In this document: positions 18,940-29,264 of the stretch, in pieces
Layout: every line of letters begins with the position of its first letter
Numbering within the stretch: the stretch's first letter is position 1
Source of the DNA: Aeromonas hydrophila subsp. hydrophila ATCC 7966
GTDB taxonomy: Bacteria > Pseudomonadota > Gammaproteobacteria > Enterobacterales > Aeromonadaceae
NCBI RefSeq assembly: GCF_000014805.1
Contig: NC_008570.1
Coordinates: 2,423,001 to 2,487,000 of the forward strand
Direction: 5' to 3'
Length of the DNA stretch: 64,000 bases
Notes under the pieces: generated by a model
The model's input: the letters and a program-made list of their open reading frames with translations, nothing else
Told to the model about the DNA's origin: nothing
The model's database searches: none
Made by a program: the position numbers and the translations under genes

Positions 18940-19023
18940 TCCATGCAAGCTATGCTTGGAGTGAGCCGGACATAGTGCCCGGCTCGCGCCTCCCGGCCGG
19001 GAGGCCGGTTGGGGGAATGCACG

Positions 19024-19446
19024 ATGGAATCACTCAAGGCAAAGGATTACATGCAGACTCGGCCCATCACCTTCAGCGCGGAGATGATGGTGCAGGCGGC
19101 GGTGGAAAAATTTCTCAACAGCCGTCAGCTTGGCGGCCCCGTGGTGGATGGGCGGGGCCATCTGGTGGGCTGGGTCTCCGAGCAGGACTGCATCGCCGTC
19201 ATGTTGAAAGAGGCCTACCACTGTGAACAGGTGGCCCAGGTACGGGACGTGATGCGCAAGGAGGTGCTGGCCGTCGGCCCCGATACCAGCATCCTGGAGC
19301 TGGCCGAAATGATGATGGGGCAAAAACCCAAGATCTACCCGGTGGTGGAGGAGGGACATCTGCTCGGGGTCATCAGCCGCCACGACGTGATGCAGGCTAT
19401 CCACGCCCAGCTGGGATCCTGCTTCGTGCGCAAGGCGCGGGCCTGA
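19024..19446 (+). CDS. CBS-domain pair protein
   Basis: A 140-aa protein made of two CBS domains (about residues 8-65 and 72-130), with the typical MQTRPITFSAEM, LVGWVSEQDCIAVML and VRDVMRKEVLAVGPDTSILELAEMM, LLGVISRHDVMQAI. CBS pairs bind adenine nucleotides and regulate partner proteins; no catalytic domain is attached. ATG 19024 is preferred over TTG 19009. It is followed by a terminator and stands between the LuxR-type regulator and hrpA. Confidence 0.92.
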   Translation: MESLKAKDYMQTRPITFSAEMMVQAAVEKFLNSRQLGGPVVDGRGHLVGWVSEQDCIAVMLKEAYHCEQVAQVRDVMRKEVLAVGPDTSILELAEMMMGQKPKIYPVVEEGHLLGVISRHDVMQAIHAQLGSCFVRKARA

Positions 19447-19476
19447 GTCCGATTGATGGGGGCACTGTTGTCATCC

Positions 19477-19507
19477 AAAGAGCAGGCATCTGGCCTGCTC
19501 TTTCTTA
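19477..19507 (+). terminator. terminator after the CBS-domain gene
   Basis: AAAGAGCAGGC/GCCTGCTCTTT hairpin with a T-rich tail. Confidence 0.88.
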
Positions 19508-19663
19508 TTGTGATGTGGAGTGCCGCCTACCTAGATAAATAACGCCTCTTTCATCGCCCTCGCGGCCGCTTTAAGGCTTGCACCCTCCGGCCTCGCTCTT
19601 TAGGATCTCTCCCAGCTATCGATATGGCCCTCTTGCCGGGCACTCTTTTAAGGAATTCGTACC

Positions 19664-22600
19664 TTGTCTCTCTCTATCGAGGCGCTGCGCCGCCGTCTCC
19701 CTGCCTGCATGAATCTCGACGCCCGCCGTCTCTCCAGCCGTCTGCACGGGGCCAAGAAGCTGCCCGAGGGCAAACAGGCTGCCGTACTCGAGACCATCGC
19801 CGCCGATCTGGATGCGGCACAGGCGCGCTACCAATCCCGTCTGGCGGGCGTGCCCAAGGTCACCTATCCGGACAACCTGCCGGTCAGCCAAAAGCAGGCG
19901 GAGATCGCCAAAGCCATTGAAGAGCACCAAGTGGTGATCATCGCCGGCGAAACCGGCTCGGGCAAAACCACTCAGATCCCCAAGATCTGTCTGGCGCTCG
20001 GGCGCGGGGTGAAGGGCTTTATCGGCCACACCCAGCCGCGTCGTCTGGCGGCCCGTACCGTGGCGGCCCGTATCGCCGAAGAGATGGAGTCCGAGCTCGG
20101 TCACTACGTGGGCTACAAGGTGCGCTTTACCGATCAGGTGAGCGAACAGACCCACATCAAGCTGATGACCGACGGTATTCTGCTGGCGGAGATCCAGAAC
20201 GACCGGATGCTCACCCAGTACGACACCATCATCATCGATGAGGCCCACGAGCGCAGCCTCAATATCGACTTCATTCTGGGCTATCTCAAGCAGTTGTTGC
20301 CAAGGCGCCCCGATCTCAAGGTGATCATCACCTCGGCCACCATAGACCCGCAGCGCTTCTCCCGCCATTTCAACAAGGCGCCGGTGATCGAGGTCTCCGG
20401 TCGCACCTATCCGGTGGAGGTACGCTACCGTCCGCTCACCAGTGATAAAAGTGAAGGGCTGGAGGAGCGCGACGAGCTGCAGGGGATCTTCGATGCGGTG
20501 GAAGAGCTGGCCCGCGAAGGGCTGGGGGACATCCTCATCTTCATGAATGGCGAGCGGGAGATCCGCGATACCGCCGACGCCCTGCGCAAGCTCAACCTGC
20601 GCGACACCGAGGTGCTGCCGCTTTACGCCCGCCTCTCCAACGCCGAGCAGAACAAGGTGTTCCAGCAACACGCCGGACGGCGCATCGTGCTGGCTACCAA
20701 CGTGGCGGAGACCTCGCTGACGGTGCCGGGCATTCGTTACGTCATCGATCCGGGCACCGCCCGCATCAGCCGCTACTCCTGGCGCACCAAGGTGCAGCGC
20801 CTGCCCATCGAGCCGGTCTCCCAGGCCAGCGCCAACCAGCGTAAGGGTCGCTGCGGCCGGGTGGCGGACGGCATCTGTATCCGCCTCTACTCGGAAGAGG
20901 ATTTCAACGGCCGTCCGGCCTTTACCGATCCGGAGATCCTGCGCACCAACCTGGCCTCCGTCATCTTGCAGATGCTGGCGCTCGGCCTTGGCAACATGGA
21001 GGCCTTCCCCTTCGTCGAGCCGCCAGAGTCGCGCCATATCAAGGATGGCCTGACCCTATTGAAAGAGCTGGAAGCGGTGCGCGAGCTGCCCGCCACTGGC
21101 GATCGCGAAGCGAAACTGCAGCTGACCGAGACCGGTCGCCAGCTCTCGCGCATTCCCCTTGATCCGCGTCTGGCGAAGATGGTGATCACTGCGGCGCAGA
21201 CCGGCTGTCTGAGCGAGGTGATGGTGATCACCGCGGCCCTCAGCATTCAGGATCCCCGCGAACGGCCCATGGAGAAGAAGCAGGCCGCCGACGAGCAGCA
21301 CAGACGCTTTGAGGACAAGGATTCCGACTTCCTCGCCTTCGTCAATCTGTGGAATTACCTGAAGGAGCAGCAGGATCTGCTCGGCAGCAACCCGTTCCGT
21401 CGCATGTGCCAGAAGGAGTTTCTCTCCTACCTGCGGGTGCGCGAATGGCAGGACATCCATTTCCAGCTGCGTCAGACGGTTAAAGAGCTTGGTTTTAAAG
21501 CCAACCATGAGCCGGCGGATTTCAAGACGGTGCACTGCGCCCTGCTGACCGGCCTCTTGAGCCATATCGGCAACAAGGATCTGGAAAAGCCCGAATTCCT
21601 CGGCGCCCGCAACGGCCGTTTCCACCTGTTCCCGGCCTCGGGTCTGTTCAAGAAGCCGCCCAAGTGGGTGATGGCTGCAGAATTGGTGGAAACCTCGCGC
21701 CTCTACGCCCGCATCAACGCCAAGATTGAACCCGAGTGGGTGGAGCCGCTGGCAAGCCACCTCATCAAGCTGCACCACAGCGATCCCCACTGGTCGAAGA
21801 AAAATGGCGCCGTGATGGCCAAGGAGAAGGTGACCCTCTATGGCCTGACGCTGGTCAACGAGCGCACCATCAACTTCAGCCGCATCGATCCGGCGCTGTG
21901 TCGGGAGCTGTTTATCCGCCGCGCCCTGGTGGAGGGGGATTTCGAGACCCGCCACCGCTTCTTCAGCGATAACCGCAAGCTGCTGGCCGAGGTGGAGGCG
22001 CTGGAGCACAAGTCCCGTCGGCGCGACATCCTGGTGGATGACGAGGACTTGTTCCGCTTCTACGATGCCCGCTTGCCAGAGGAGGTGATCTCCGCTCGCC
22101 ATTTCGACAAATGGTGGAAAGAGGCGCAAAAGCAGGATGCCGAGCTGCTCAACTTCGAAAAAGAGATGTTGATGAAGGGGGATGCTGCCCACATCAGCGA
22201 TCTCGACTACCCCAACTTCTGGCAGCAGGGGCGCCTCAAGCTCAAGTTGACCTATCAGTTCGAGCCGGGGGAGGCCGCCGATGGCGTGACCCTGCATATT
22301 CCGCTGCCGCTCCTGAATCAGGTGGAGGTGAAGGGGTTCGAGTGGTTGATCCCGGGGCTGCGTCACGAGCTGTTGGTAGCCCTCATCAAGTCGATGCCAA
22401 AACCGATGCGCAAGAACTTCGTACCGGCCCCCAACTATGCCGATGCGCTGCTCGCCAGCATCAACCCCGAACAGGGGCCGCTACTGGACGAGATGGAGCG
22501 TCAGCTGCGCCGCATGACCGGCGTGACCGTGCCCCGTGAATCCTGGGATTGGGCTGCGGTGCCCGATCACCTGAAACTCACCTTCCGGGTGGTGGACGAC

Positions 22601-23563
22601 AAGCACAAGAAGGTGGCGGAAGGCAAGGATCTGGAGGCATTGAAAGAGTCCCTGCGCGGCAAGGTGCAGGAGACCCTGTCGCAAGTGGCGGACGACGATA
22701 TCGAGCAGTCTGGCCTCACCCTGTGGAGCTTTGGCGAGCTGCCCCAAGAGTACAGTCAGAAGCGGGGCGGTTTCGAGGTGAAGGCCTATCCGGCCCTGGT
22801 GGATCAGAAGGATTCGGTTGCCATCCAGCTGGTGGAGAGTCCAGTGGTGCAGCAGCAGCTGATGTGGGCAGGCCAACGCCGGCTGGTGCTGCTCAACGTG
22901 CCATCTCCCATCAAGTACCTGCAGGAGAAGTTGCCCAACAAGGCCAAGCTGGGGCTCTATTTCAACCCGTTTGGCAAGGTGGCCGAGCTGATTGACGACT
23001 GCATTGCCTGCGGCTGCGACAAGCTCATCGAGCAGCACGGCGGCATGGCGTGGGACGAGGCCGGTTTCGAGGCGCTCAAGGAGTATGTCCGCGCCGAGCT
23101 CAACGATGCGGTGGTGGAGGTGGCCAAGCAGGTGGAAGCCGTGCTGACGCTGTCCCATGAGATCAAGAAACGGCTCAAGGGCAAGATGCAGCTCGACACC
23201 GCCTTTGCCATGTCGGATATCCAGCAGCAGCTCGGCAACCTCATTCACAAGGGCTTTGTCACCGAGACCGGCTGGCAGCGGCTGCCTGACTTGCTGCGCT
23301 ATCTGCGGGCCATCGAGCGGCGGCTCGAGAAGCTCGCCATCGATCCCAACCGGGATCGGGTCTACATGCTCAAGGTGCACAGCGTGGAGTCGGAGTACAA
23401 GGCACTGCTCGCCAAGATCCCCAAATCTCAGCTGATCCCGGCCGAGGTGGCCAATATTCGCTGGATGATCGAGGAGCTGCGGGTATCGTTTTTTGCCCAG
23501 AATCTGGGCACCCCCTATCCGGTGTCGGATAAACGGGTGCTGAACGCTATCGCTCAGTGCTAA
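19664..23563 (+). CDS. hrpA: ATP-dependent RNA helicase HrpA
   Basis: A DEAH-box RNA helicase involved in E. coli in mRNA processing and rescue of stalled ribosomes. The product is 1299 aa, equal to the E. coli length of about 1300. Walker A GETGSGKTTQ is at 95-104, DEAH at 192-195 (IIIDEAHERSLN), motif III SATID, motif VI KGRCGRVADG, then the OB-fold and the long C-terminal DUF3418 region (FVPAPNYADALLASI and WIEELRVSFFAQNLGTPYPVSDKRV). The start appears to be TTG 19664 preceded by AAGGA, although the spacing of 10 nt is long. Confidence 0.97.
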   Translation: MSLSIEALRRRLPACMNLDARRLSSRLHGAKKLPEGKQAAVLETIAADLDAAQARYQSRLAGVPKVTYPDNLPVSQKQAEIAKAIEEHQVVIIAGETGSGKTTQIPKICLALGRGVKGFIGHTQPRRLAARTVAARIAEEMESELGHYVGYKVRFTDQVSEQTHIKLMTDGILLAEIQNDRMLTQYDTIIIDEAHERSLNIDFILGYLKQLLPRRPDLKVIITSATIDPQRFSRHFNKAPVIEVSGRTYPVEVRYRPLTSDKSEGLEERDELQGIFDAVEELAREGLGDILIFMNGEREIRDTADALRKLNLRDTEVLPLYARLSNAEQNKVFQQHAGRRIVLATNVAETSLTVPGIRYVIDPGTARISRYSWRTKVQRLPIEPVSQASANQRKGRCGRVADGICIRLYSEEDFNGRPAFTDPEILRTNLASVILQMLALGLGNMEAFPFVEPPESRHIKDGLTLLKELEAVRELPATGDREAKLQLTETGRQLSRIPLDPRLAKMVITAAQTGCLSEVMVITAALSIQDPRERPMEKKQAADEQHRRFEDKDSDFLAFVNLWNYLKEQQDLLGSNPFRRMCQKEFLSYLRVREWQDIHFQLRQTVKELGFKANHEPADFKTVHCALLTGLLSHIGNKDLEKPEFLGARNGRFHLFPASGLFKKPPKWVMAAELVETSRLYARINAKIEPEWVEPLASHLIKLHHSDPHWSKKNGAVMAKEKVTLYGLTLVNERTINFSRIDPALCRELFIRRALVEGDFETRHRFFSDNRKLLAEVEALEHKSRRRDILVDDEDLFRFYDARLPEEVISARHFDKWWKEAQKQDAELLNFEKEMLMKGDAAHISDLDYPNFWQQGRLKLKLTYQFEPGEAADGVTLHIPLPLLNQVEVKGFEWLIPGLRHELLVALIKSMPKPMRKNFVPAPNYADALLASINPEQGPLLDEMERQLRRMTGVTVPRESWDWAAVPDHLKLTFRVVDDKHKKVAEGKDLEALKESLRGKVQETLSQVADDDIEQSGLTLWSFGELPQEYSQKRGGFEVKAYPALVDQKDSVAIQLVESPVVQQQLMWAGQRRLVLLNVPSPIKYLQEKLPNKAKLGLYFNPFGKVAELIDDCIACGCDKLIEQHGGMAWDEAGFEALKEYVRAELNDAVVEVAKQVEAVLTLSHEIKKRLKGKMQLDTAFAMSDIQQQLGNLIHKGFVTETGWQRLPDLLRYLRAIERRLEKLAIDPNRDRVYMLKVHSVESEYKALLAKIPKSQLIPAEVANIRWMIEELRVSFFAQNLGTPYPVSDKRVLNAIAQC

Positions 23564-23629
23564 TCTGCTGTAAAGGAGAGGGGCCGGTGCAGTGTTGCCG
23601 GCCGGTTGGACGCTGACGGAGGAGCAAGG

Positions 23630-24496
23630 ATGCTTGGAATCTGGTTAGGGATGGCGATGGTCAACATCAGTGGCTATCAACCCATTGCCGAGCAAACCTG
23701 GGTGCAACTGAACCCGGAATACTACCCGCTGCAACGCACCCCGCCCGCCATGTTTGTGGCCTGGCGGGGTAATCAATTCCCCACCCTGGAACTCAAGAAG
23801 AAGAAGGGGCGCTGGCAGGTGCTGTTTCCGGCCAGGCTGGTGCCACCGTTCGATCTGTTCGAAGGGGAGGCCGAGCTCTCCAAGGCCTATCTGGCCAGGT
23901 TAAGGCGCATTGACGAGGCGGCCTACGGGCTGGCACCCGTTGCGGTTCCCCCTTACCAGCACCATGCGCAGCAAGAGGTGGCCACCCTTGGCGTACCCTT
24001 CATGGCCGAGTTTGCCGCGCCGCAGCGACTAGGTCAGCCCCGTAGCAATAGTACAGAGGATGCCGAGCCCCTGCTGGCTGGTCTCAATCTGCGAGCAGCG
24101 GACTGGCAAGTGCCTGCGACACTGCTTGCTCAAGCAGGTGAGAGGCAGGATCCCGCGCTGGTGTCACTGGCAAGCGAGCCGACTGGCAGTACCCTCACGC
24201 TGGCGGCGCCAGCGGCGGGCGGCAAACGGGTATGTCATCAGGTCGCGGCGGGGGAGACGCTCTGGCGCATCGCCGCCATGCTGGCCCAGAGCGGTACCGT
24301 GACGGGGGCGGCGGGGGATACCTACAGCTATCTGCTGGCCATCGTCGATGACAATCGGGCACTGATGGGCAACGGCATTCGGGTCAAGGCCGGAGACACC
24401 CTGTATTGCCCGGCACCGCAGACCCTGGCCCGCTTCGATGCCCTGAGCCCGGCCCAGCGGCAGCAGCGCTTTGCCCGGTTGGAACAGGGGCGTTAA
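23630..24496 (+). CDS. LysM-like domain protein
   Basis: A 288-aa protein with no recognised family except a C-terminal LysM-like segment, about residues 200-270: [19 protein letters not shown]...[11 protein letters not shown], which resembles the FimV-type LysM variant. The region before it is Ala/Pro-rich. The N-terminus [18 protein letters not shown] is mildly hydrophobic but not a convincing signal peptide. It has a strong Shine-Dalgarno (GGAGGAGCAAGG) and lies between hrpA and rplY on the same strand; it may bind peptidoglycan if exported, which is inference. Confidence 0.75.
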   Translation: MLGIWLGMAMVNISGYQPIAEQTWVQLNPEYYPLQRTPPAMFVAWRGNQFPTLELKKKKGRWQVLFPARLVPPFDLFEGEAELSKAYLARLRRIDEAAYGLAPVAVPPYQHHAQQEVATLGVPFMAEFAAPQRLGQPRSNSTEDAEPLLAGLNLRAADWQVPATLLAQAGERQDPALVSLASEPTGSTLTLAAPAAGGKRVCHQVAAGETLWRIAAMLAQSGTVTGAAGDTYSYLLAIVDDNRALMGNGIRVKAGDTLYCPAPQTLARFDALSPAQRQQRFARLEQGR

Positions 24497-24602
24497 GGTC
24501 TCTTGTCACTGTTCGGGGCCCGTGATAGTATGCGCCCTCGTTTTGCGAGGTGCTGACCGGTCGCAGTCAACACCATACATTCATCTATATGAGATAAACA
24601 TT

Positions 24603-24890
24603 ATGTCTTTCGTATTCCAAGCTGAAGTCCGTTCTGACCTGGGGAAAGGTGCGAGCCGCCGCCTGCGTCATGCTGACCAAGTTCCTGCCATCGTTTACGG
24701 TGCAGGCAAAGAAGCCCAGTCCATCACCGTTGACCACAAGAAATTCATCCTGGCCCAAGAAAAGCCGGAATTCTACGAGTCTGTACTGACTCTGGTTATC
24801 AACGGCGAAGAAGTTAACGTGAAAGTGAAGGCTATCCAGCGTCACCCGGTTCGTTACAAGCTGGTTCACCTGGACTTCGTTCGCGTTTAA
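24603..24890 (+). CDS. rplY: 50S ribosomal protein L25
   Basis: A 95-aa 5S rRNA-binding protein of the short (E. coli-type) L25 form: [33 protein letters not shown]..., with the C-terminal [26 protein letters not shown] at 24603 is preferred over an upstream in-frame extension from 24471. The AT-rich gap before it is its likely promoter and a strong terminator follows, so it forms its own transcription unit. Confidence 0.97.
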   Translation: MSFVFQAEVRSDLGKGASRRLRHADQVPAIVYGAGKEAQSITVDHKKFILAQEKPEFYESVLTLVINGEEVNVKVKAIQRHPVRYKLVHLDFVRV

Positions 24891-24910
24891 TCGACAACGA
24901 ACGTTCCAGT

Positions 24911-24946
24911 AAAGAGGCCACCCAAACGGGTGGCCTCTTTGTTTTT
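24911..24946 (+). terminator. rplY terminator
   Basis: A 13-bp stem AAAGAGGCCACCC/GGGTGGCCTCTTT with loop AAAC and a T-rich tail. Confidence 0.94.
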
Positions 24947-25083
24947 ACAGCATTTTTCCCCGATAAAAATAAAATACTCAAATAGTACTGTTAGTCTTTA
25001 CTTGTAGGCATGATTGACAGCGACACACCAACTGTGATGCTCTGGCATCTACGAAGTATTCGAACAAGTCCAAATACGGGGTA

Positions 25084-28000
25084 ATGTTGACCGTGATGAA
25101 GGGAATCATACGGGGATATTTCCTGCTGTTCACACCCATTCTGGTACTGGTTTTGGTGGGGGGGTATCTGCTGGGTGACGCACTGATCGAGCGCGAGCTC
25201 TACCGTGTACGTAGCGATGAGAGCACCTTCCTGTCGCTTGCCAGCGGTCGTCTCGATGACGAACTGGCGGTGCCGCTGCGCCATGTGCGCAGCATGTCTG
25301 AAGAGCCCATCCTGCTCGAGGCGGCGGGTCGCAACGAGCGTGAAAACATTGCCGCCCAGTTTACCGTGCTGATGAACCGCAATCCTGACTATGCCCAGGT
25401 ACGCTGGCTGGCGCCGGATGGCATGGAGTTGGTGCGCTTCAATCGTCAGGGCCAGCATCTGCAGCGCGTGCCCGATGACCAGCTGCAAAACAAAAAGGAT
25501 CGCTACTATTTCCGCGATGCCATGGCGCTGCCCTGGGAGCGGATTTACGTCTCGCCGCTCGATCTCAACGTCGAGCAGGGGGTGATCGATCGCCCCTTCA
25601 ATCCCATGATCCGTATTGCCAAGCGCCTGCGCCTGGGAGATCGCGATCTGGGCTTGCTGCTTATCAACGTGCAGGCCGGCCGTATGCTCAAGGTATTTGC
25701 CAACAGCAGTGGCAGGGCCGCCGATCACACCATGCTGCTCAATCAGGATGGCTATTGGCTGCGCAGCCCGGATCCAGCGCAAGAGTGGGGCTTCATGCTC
25801 GAGCGTCCGGACCTCACCTTGAAGCAGTTTTCTCCCCAGGCCTGGCAGGCATTCTTGGGTGCTTCGAGTGGCCAGGTTGAGCTTGCCGACGGTCTGTGGA
25901 GCTGGACCACGCTGTACCCGGCACTGAATCACGATCAGCTGGCCTGGAAAGCTGCCTCCATGGTGCCACGCAGCGAGCTGCTGGCCATTCGCACTCATAT
26001 CTGGGGGATCATCTCGGCCACTTGCGCCATCTTGCTGTTGTTGTTCGGCGCCGCAGTGGCCTCGCTGGTGCTCAGCCGGCATCGGGAGCAGCTGGCGCAG
26101 CAGGAGGCAGCCAGACTGGCGCGGGTCAAAGGGGATTTCATCGCCAACATGAGCCACGAGATCCGCACCCCCATGAACGCCATCATGGGGTTGGCCTACC
26201 TGCTCGAACAGGGGGGGCTCGACGATGGCCAGCGCGCCCTGGTGCGCAAGATCCATCAGGCCGGGCAGGCTCTGCTCGGGATCATCAACGACATCCTCGA
26301 TTTCTCCAAGATTGAATCGGGCCGGCTCGAGCTCGAGCAGGTGCCATTCAGCCTGGAAGAGGTGCTCGATCATGTGGCGGCCATCATGTCCACCTGCGTT
26401 GGCAACAAGCACCTCGAGCTGGTGGTGAGCAGCGCCCCCGAACAGGCCGCCCACCTGGTTGGGGACGCCCTGCGCCTCGAGCAGGTGTTGCTCAACTTGA
26501 CCGGCAACGCCATCAAGTTCACCGAGCGCGGGGAGGTGGAAGTCAGGGTCGAGCTGGAAGCCGAGCAAGACGGCATGGCCACCTTGCTGTTTCGGGTGCG
26601 TGACACCGGGATCGGCATTCCGCCCGAGCAGCAGGCCAACATCTTCAATGCCTTCTCCCAGGCCGACTCCTCCACCAGCCGTCGTTTTGGGGGAACCGGG
26701 CTCGGCCTGACCATTAGTCGCCGTCTGGTGAACCTGATGGGGGGCGACATCGGCGTTACCAGCGAACTGGGCAAGGGGAGCGAGTTCTGGTTCCGTGTCC
26801 GGCTGGAGCAGGTAGAGCGGCCAGAGGCCTTCCACGAGCGGCTGCAACACGTCTCGCTGCTTATCGCCGACGACAACCAGGTGACCCGTGACACCCTGTC
26901 GATGACGGTGGGCTCCCTCGGCTGGCAGTCACGGGTGGTGGAGTCGGGCGAGCAGGCCTTGCACCATCTGCTGCGTCAGGGGGAGCGTTTCGATGTGATC
27001 CTGCTCGACTGGATCATGCCTGGCATGGACGGTCTCGAGACCTGCGTGGCCATTCGTCAAGCCTTCGAGCAGCAGGAGCGCTCGCCCATCATCATCATGG
27101 CAACGGCCTATTCCCAGGAAGAGTTGATGCGCCGCCCCGGCTCGGAGCAGGTGGATCTGGTGCTGCACAAGCCGGTCACTGGCTCCAGCCTCTACAACGC
27201 GGTGGCACGCCTCATCCATGAGAAGCGCGAGCATGTGGATCTGCTGGAGAGCGGCCAGCGCCGTCTGCGCCTGCCTGGCGTTCACATACTGCTGGTCGAT
27301 GACAGCGACATCAACCTGGAAGTGGCAACCCGCTTGCTGCAGCGGGAGGGGGCCGAGGTGATCACCGCCATTGACGGGGAGCGGGCCCTGACCTGTCTTG
27401 CCGATCCGGCGCAGCGTATCGATCTGGTGCTCATGGACGTGCAGATGCCGGTGATGGATGGCTACGAGGCGACCCGTCGCCTGCGCCAGCTGCCGGGACA
27501 CAAGGAGACGCCCGTGCTGGCACTCACCGCCGGGGTGTTCAAGGATCAACGCGAGGCAGCGCTGGCCTGCGGCATGAACGATTTCATCGCCAAGCCGCTC
27601 GACGTGGAGCAGCTCATCGCGACCCTGCTGCGTTACCTGCCCGACAGTGTGGTGCCGCTCACGATCAGCGACGCGCCACCTGCCGTGGAGCCGGTGGCCG
27701 GCATTGACATCGATACCGGGCTTCGCAACTGGGGTGAGGCCTCCGTCTATCTCAAATACCTGCGCCGATTCCGCGATGACTACATGACGGTCGGTACCGT
27801 GCTGCCGGACTACATCGCCCAGCACGAGACTGATGCGGCCGCGAGCCTGACACACAAGCTCAAGGGGGTGGCAGGCAGCCTGTCGCTCACCGATGTGGCG
27901 CGCATCAGTGCAGAACTGAATGAGGCTATCGAGCAGGGGGGAGACACCAGTCAGCTGATGGCTCCCTTCCTGGAGGCGCTGGAACGGGCGCAGCAGGCCA

Positions 28001-28266
28001 TCGACCTCTATGCCGGACGAGAGCCGGGAGCCGTCAGCTCCCCGCTGGCTCAGGGTGAGGCGCAGGAGGTGTGCCTGCACGCTCTGCGTGAGGCCCTTGT
28101 GAGCGAGGATCTGGAACTGATTGAACCGGCGCTGGGCCAGGCCAAGAGTTACTTGCCTGCTGAGCTGGTGAGCGAGATCGGTGCGGCCCTGGAGCTGTTC
28201 GACATCCAGCTCGCGACCTGCAAGCTGGAGGGGTATCTGGATAATCGGGAGACACCTGGATCATGA
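25084..28266 (+). CDS. hybrid sensor histidine kinase with two receiver domains and HPt
   Basis: A 1060-aa membrane phosphorelay kinase. The N-terminus has a membrane segment (about 8-30), a periplasmic sensor domain of dCache type (about 35-300), and a second segment (about 304-325). HisKA follows with phosphorylatable His358 (FIANMSHEIRTPMN), HATPase to about 590 (NLTGNAIKFTE, GIGIPPEQQ, GTGLGL), receiver 1 at about 598-720 (LLDWIMPGMD), receiver 2 at about 735-855 (LMDVQMPVMD) and an HPt domain with THKLKGVAGSL (His near residue 924). It overlaps the next gene by 4 bp, so the two are translationally coupled. Confidence 0.95.
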   Translation: MLTVMKGIIRGYFLLFTPILVLVLVGGYLLGDALIERELYRVRSDESTFLSLASGRLDDELAVPLRHVRSMSEEPILLEAAGRNERENIAAQFTVLMNRNPDYAQVRWLAPDGMELVRFNRQGQHLQRVPDDQLQNKKDRYYFRDAMALPWERIYVSPLDLNVEQGVIDRPFNPMIRIAKRLRLGDRDLGLLLINVQAGRMLKVFANSSGRAADHTMLLNQDGYWLRSPDPAQEWGFMLERPDLTLKQFSPQAWQAFLGASSGQVELADGLWSWTTLYPALNHDQLAWKAASMVPRSELLAIRTHIWGIISATCAILLLLFGAAVASLVLSRHREQLAQQEAARLARVKGDFIANMSHEIRTPMNAIMGLAYLLEQGGLDDGQRALVRKIHQAGQALLGIINDILDFSKIESGRLELEQVPFSLEEVLDHVAAIMSTCVGNKHLELVVSSAPEQAAHLVGDALRLEQVLLNLTGNAIKFTERGEVEVRVELEAEQDGMATLLFRVRDTGIGIPPEQQANIFNAFSQADSSTSRRFGGTGLGLTISRRLVNLMGGDIGVTSELGKGSEFWFRVRLEQVERPEAFHERLQHVSLLIADDNQVTRDTLSMTVGSLGWQSRVVESGEQALHHLLRQGERFDVILLDWIMPGMDGLETCVAIRQAFEQQERSPIIIMATAYSQEELMRRPGSEQVDLVLHKPVTGSSLYNAVARLIHEKREHVDLLESGQRRLRLPGVHILLVDDSDINLEVATRLLQREGAEVITAIDGERALTCLADPAQRIDLVLMDVQMPVMDGYEATRRLRQLPGHKETPVLALTAGVFKDQREAALACGMNDFIAKPLDVEQLIATLLRYLPDSVVPLTISDAPPAVEPVAGIDIDTGLRNWGEASVYLKYLRRFRDDYMTVGTVLPDYIAQHETDAAASLTHKLKGVAGSLSLTDVARISAELNEAIEQGGDTSQLMAPFLEALERAQQAIDLYAGREPGAVSSPLAQGEAQEVCLHALREALVSEDLELIEPALGQAKSYLPAELVSEIGAALELFDIQLATCKLEGYLDNRETPGS

Positions 28267-29264
28267 ATCGACCGCGCGTGTTGATCATCGACGACGAGCC
28301 GAGCAACCTCGGGCTGTTGCGGCAAATCCTCAAGGAGGAGTACAGCCTCTTTTTTGCCAAGGGCGGCGAAGAGGGGCTTGCCGCCGTGGCGCGCCACGAA
28401 CCGGCCCTGATCCTGCTTGATGTGCGCATGCCTGACATGGACGGCTACGAGGTGTGCCGTAGGCTTAAAGCCGATCCGGCCCACGCCGGGATCCCGGTGC
28501 TATTCATCACGGCGAGCGACAACCCGGACAGCGAGAGCCAGGGGTTCGAAGCGGGCGGGGTGGATTACATCTACAAGCCGGTCTGCCCAAGCACGGTGCG
28601 CGCCCGTGTGCGCACTCACCTCTCACTGGTGCGGCTCGATCAGCTCGAGCGCAGCTACCGCACCGCCATCGTGATGCTGAGCGAGGCGGGCCACTACAAC
28701 GACACCGACACCGGGGTACATATCTGGCGCATGGCCGCCTATGCCCGAGCCCTGGCCGACGCGGCAGGCTGGAGTGCGGATCAGTCCGAGTTGCTGGAGC
28801 TGGCGGCCCCCATGCACGACATGGGCAAGATTGGGATCCCCGATCATATCCTCAAGAAGCCCGGCCCCCTCACCGAAGAGGAGTGGGCCATCATGCGCAC
28901 CCATCCGCGCATCGGTTACGAAATTTTGAAGCGCTCAGACGGGCTCATCTTCCGCATGGCGGCGGAGATTGCCCTGCATCACCACGAGAAGTGGGACGGC
29001 TCGGGTTACCCTGCAGGAGAAACCGGCGAAGGGATCCCCGAGGCGTCGCGGATCGTGGCCATCGCCGATGTGTTTGATGCTTTGAGCGTGCGTCGCCCTT
29101 ACAAGGAGCCTTGGCCGTTGGAGCAGGTGCTGGCGACGATGCGTGACGGTGCTGGCCAGCACTTTGATCCCCGGCTGCTCGCCTGTTTTCTCGAGATCAT
29201 GCCGGAGATCTTGCGCCTCAAGGCCCAGTGGGACACCCGCGAGGAGCGGGGGATCACCAGATAG
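28263..29264 (+). CDS. response regulator with HD-GYP domain
   Basis: A 333-aa response regulator: receiver domain at 1-125 with phospho-acceptor Asp53 (LLDVRMPDMD), then an HD-GYP domain with H..MHDMGKIGIPD (HD motif) and HHHEKWDGSGYPAG (GYP motif). HD-GYP proteins hydrolyse cyclic di-GMP, and the catalytic residues appear intact, so this is a likely phosphodiesterase controlled by the upstream hybrid kinase. ATG 28263 overlaps the kinase stop by 4 bp. The gene's 3' end overlaps the convergent hydrolase gene by 11 bp. Confidence 0.95.
   Translation: MNRPRVLIIDDEPSNLGLLRQILKEEYSLFFAKGGEEGLAAVARHEPALILLDVRMPDMDGYEVCRRLKADPAHAGIPVLFITASDNPDSESQGFEAGGVDYIYKPVCPSTVRARVRTHLSLVRLDQLERSYRTAIVMLSEAGHYNDTDTGVHIWRMAAYARALADAAGWSADQSELLELAAPMHDMGKIGIPDHILKKPGPLTEEEWAIMRTHPRIGYEILKRSDGLIFRMAAEIALHHHEKWDGSGYPAGETGEGIPEASRIVAIADVFDALSVRRPYKEPWPLEQVLATMRDGAGQHFDPRLLACFLEIMPEILRLKAQWDTREERGITR

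Noticed and set aside
24991..26850. Minus-strand frame of about 620 codons opposite the hybrid histidine kinase
   Set aside because: The plus-strand kinase has all conserved motifs; the antisense sequence has low-complexity composition and no start signal.
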